This document shows positions 63,748-64,000 of a stretch of DNA of 64,000 nt, in pieces. This DNA comes from Paenibacillus amylolyticus (GTDB taxonomy: Bacteria; Bacillota; Bacilli; Paenibacillales; Paenibacillaceae): assembly GCF_001570725.1 (NCBI RefSeq), contig NZ_BCNV01000005.1:124001-188000 (forward strand). The letters run 5' to 3'. The notes under the pieces were generated by a model that saw nothing but the letters and a program-made list of their open reading frames with translations, had not been told where the DNA came from and did no database searches. Each line of letters opens with the position of its first letter. The first letter of the stretch is position 1. Position numbers and translations under genes: made by a program.

Positions 63748-64000
63748 TGCATGCATTCCCTCCGATTCCGTTGATATAAAATATAAAATACTCCGAACAG
63801 TCGTAATCGTAAGGTTGTTCTGCTCCCGGAGTGTTCAGTGTAACTGGAACAGTTTAACATATACAGGTTCCGCTAAAAGCACATCTATAGTTATTAACCC
63901 GTCAACGGGAAAAAGGAACAAGAGATTTCGTAATAGGTATTTCTTCTACTTCTATTCTATATGAAACAAACCCTGCTCTGCACTCTTCGAAGACATGTTT
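63748..64000. other. Upstream region of the leucine-rich-repeat gene, window end
   Basis: AT-rich. It contains an imperfect inverted repeat (ACTCCG at 63791 / CGGAGT near 63830) but no clear promoter or gene before the window ends. Confidence 0.4.

Noticed and set aside
1-64000. Search for insertion sequences, phage genes, tRNA or rRNA genes
   Set aside because: No transposase or integrase motif, no tRNA-like cloverleaf or rRNA stretch was recognised by eye.

Overview
The window looks like chromosome of a Paenibacillus-type Firmicute. The signs are moderate GC content, strong AGGAGG-type ribosome binding sites with some GTG and TTG starts, S-layer-homology (SLH) surface proteins, CcpA-type cre sites in front of polysaccharide-degrading enzymes, many large 7TMR-DISM sensor kinases, and homologues of Bacillus GlnK/GlnL, YxiN/DbpA and Mqo. 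I see no rRNA, tRNA, insertion sequence, phage gene or CRISPR array. The species assignment is inference.

Layout. 1-2.1 kb: end of a peptide/nickel-type ABC importer operon. 2.4-4.0 kb: malate:quinone oxidoreductase. 4.1-12.6 kb: a giant hybrid sensor kinase divergent from a receiver + winged helix + BTAD response regulator, followed by an SLH surface protein whose promoter carries a perfect 11-bp tandem repeat. 12.7-16.5 kb: a TetR/isochorismatase-fold pair with two operators, then a large protein with a TerD-like C-terminus. 16.5-21.3 kb: a glycosyltransferase, a frameshifted rhamnogalacturonan lyase, a TPR-SUKH protein and a DinB-like protein. 21.4-25.8 kb: a second copy of the regulator and giant kinase, here co-directional. 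25.9-30.8 kb: a GlnK/GlnL-like system followed by a glutamine-type ABC importer with a structured leader. 30.9-37 kb: an esterase and small metabolic and regulatory genes. 37.1-48.3 kb: a DISM kinase, an OmpR-type regulator, a MinD-like ATPase and a 2,212-residue SLH/InlB-repeat protein. 48.4-64 kb: HxlR and flavin-reductase genes, a GH43 enzyme, a DKNYY protein, a DbpA helicase, a 5'-nucleotidase, a GH10 xylanase, a GH30 enzyme and a leucine-rich-repeat protein.

How the genes fit together. Two themes dominate: envelope-sensing two-component systems placed beside cell-surface proteins, and secreted plant-polysaccharide enzymes under likely catabolite control. The most notable candidate for an undescribed system is the 37.1-48.3 kb locus. 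There the MinD-like ATPase and the giant surface protein share a matching 48-bp promoter block with identical internal spacing, right behind a kinase/regulator pair. Second is the SARP-like tandem operator at 8.53 kb. Two genes carry 2-bp insertions in dinucleotide runs: the lyase just after its signal peptide, and the giant surface protein in its last repeat. These could be real slippage events or sequencing errors.
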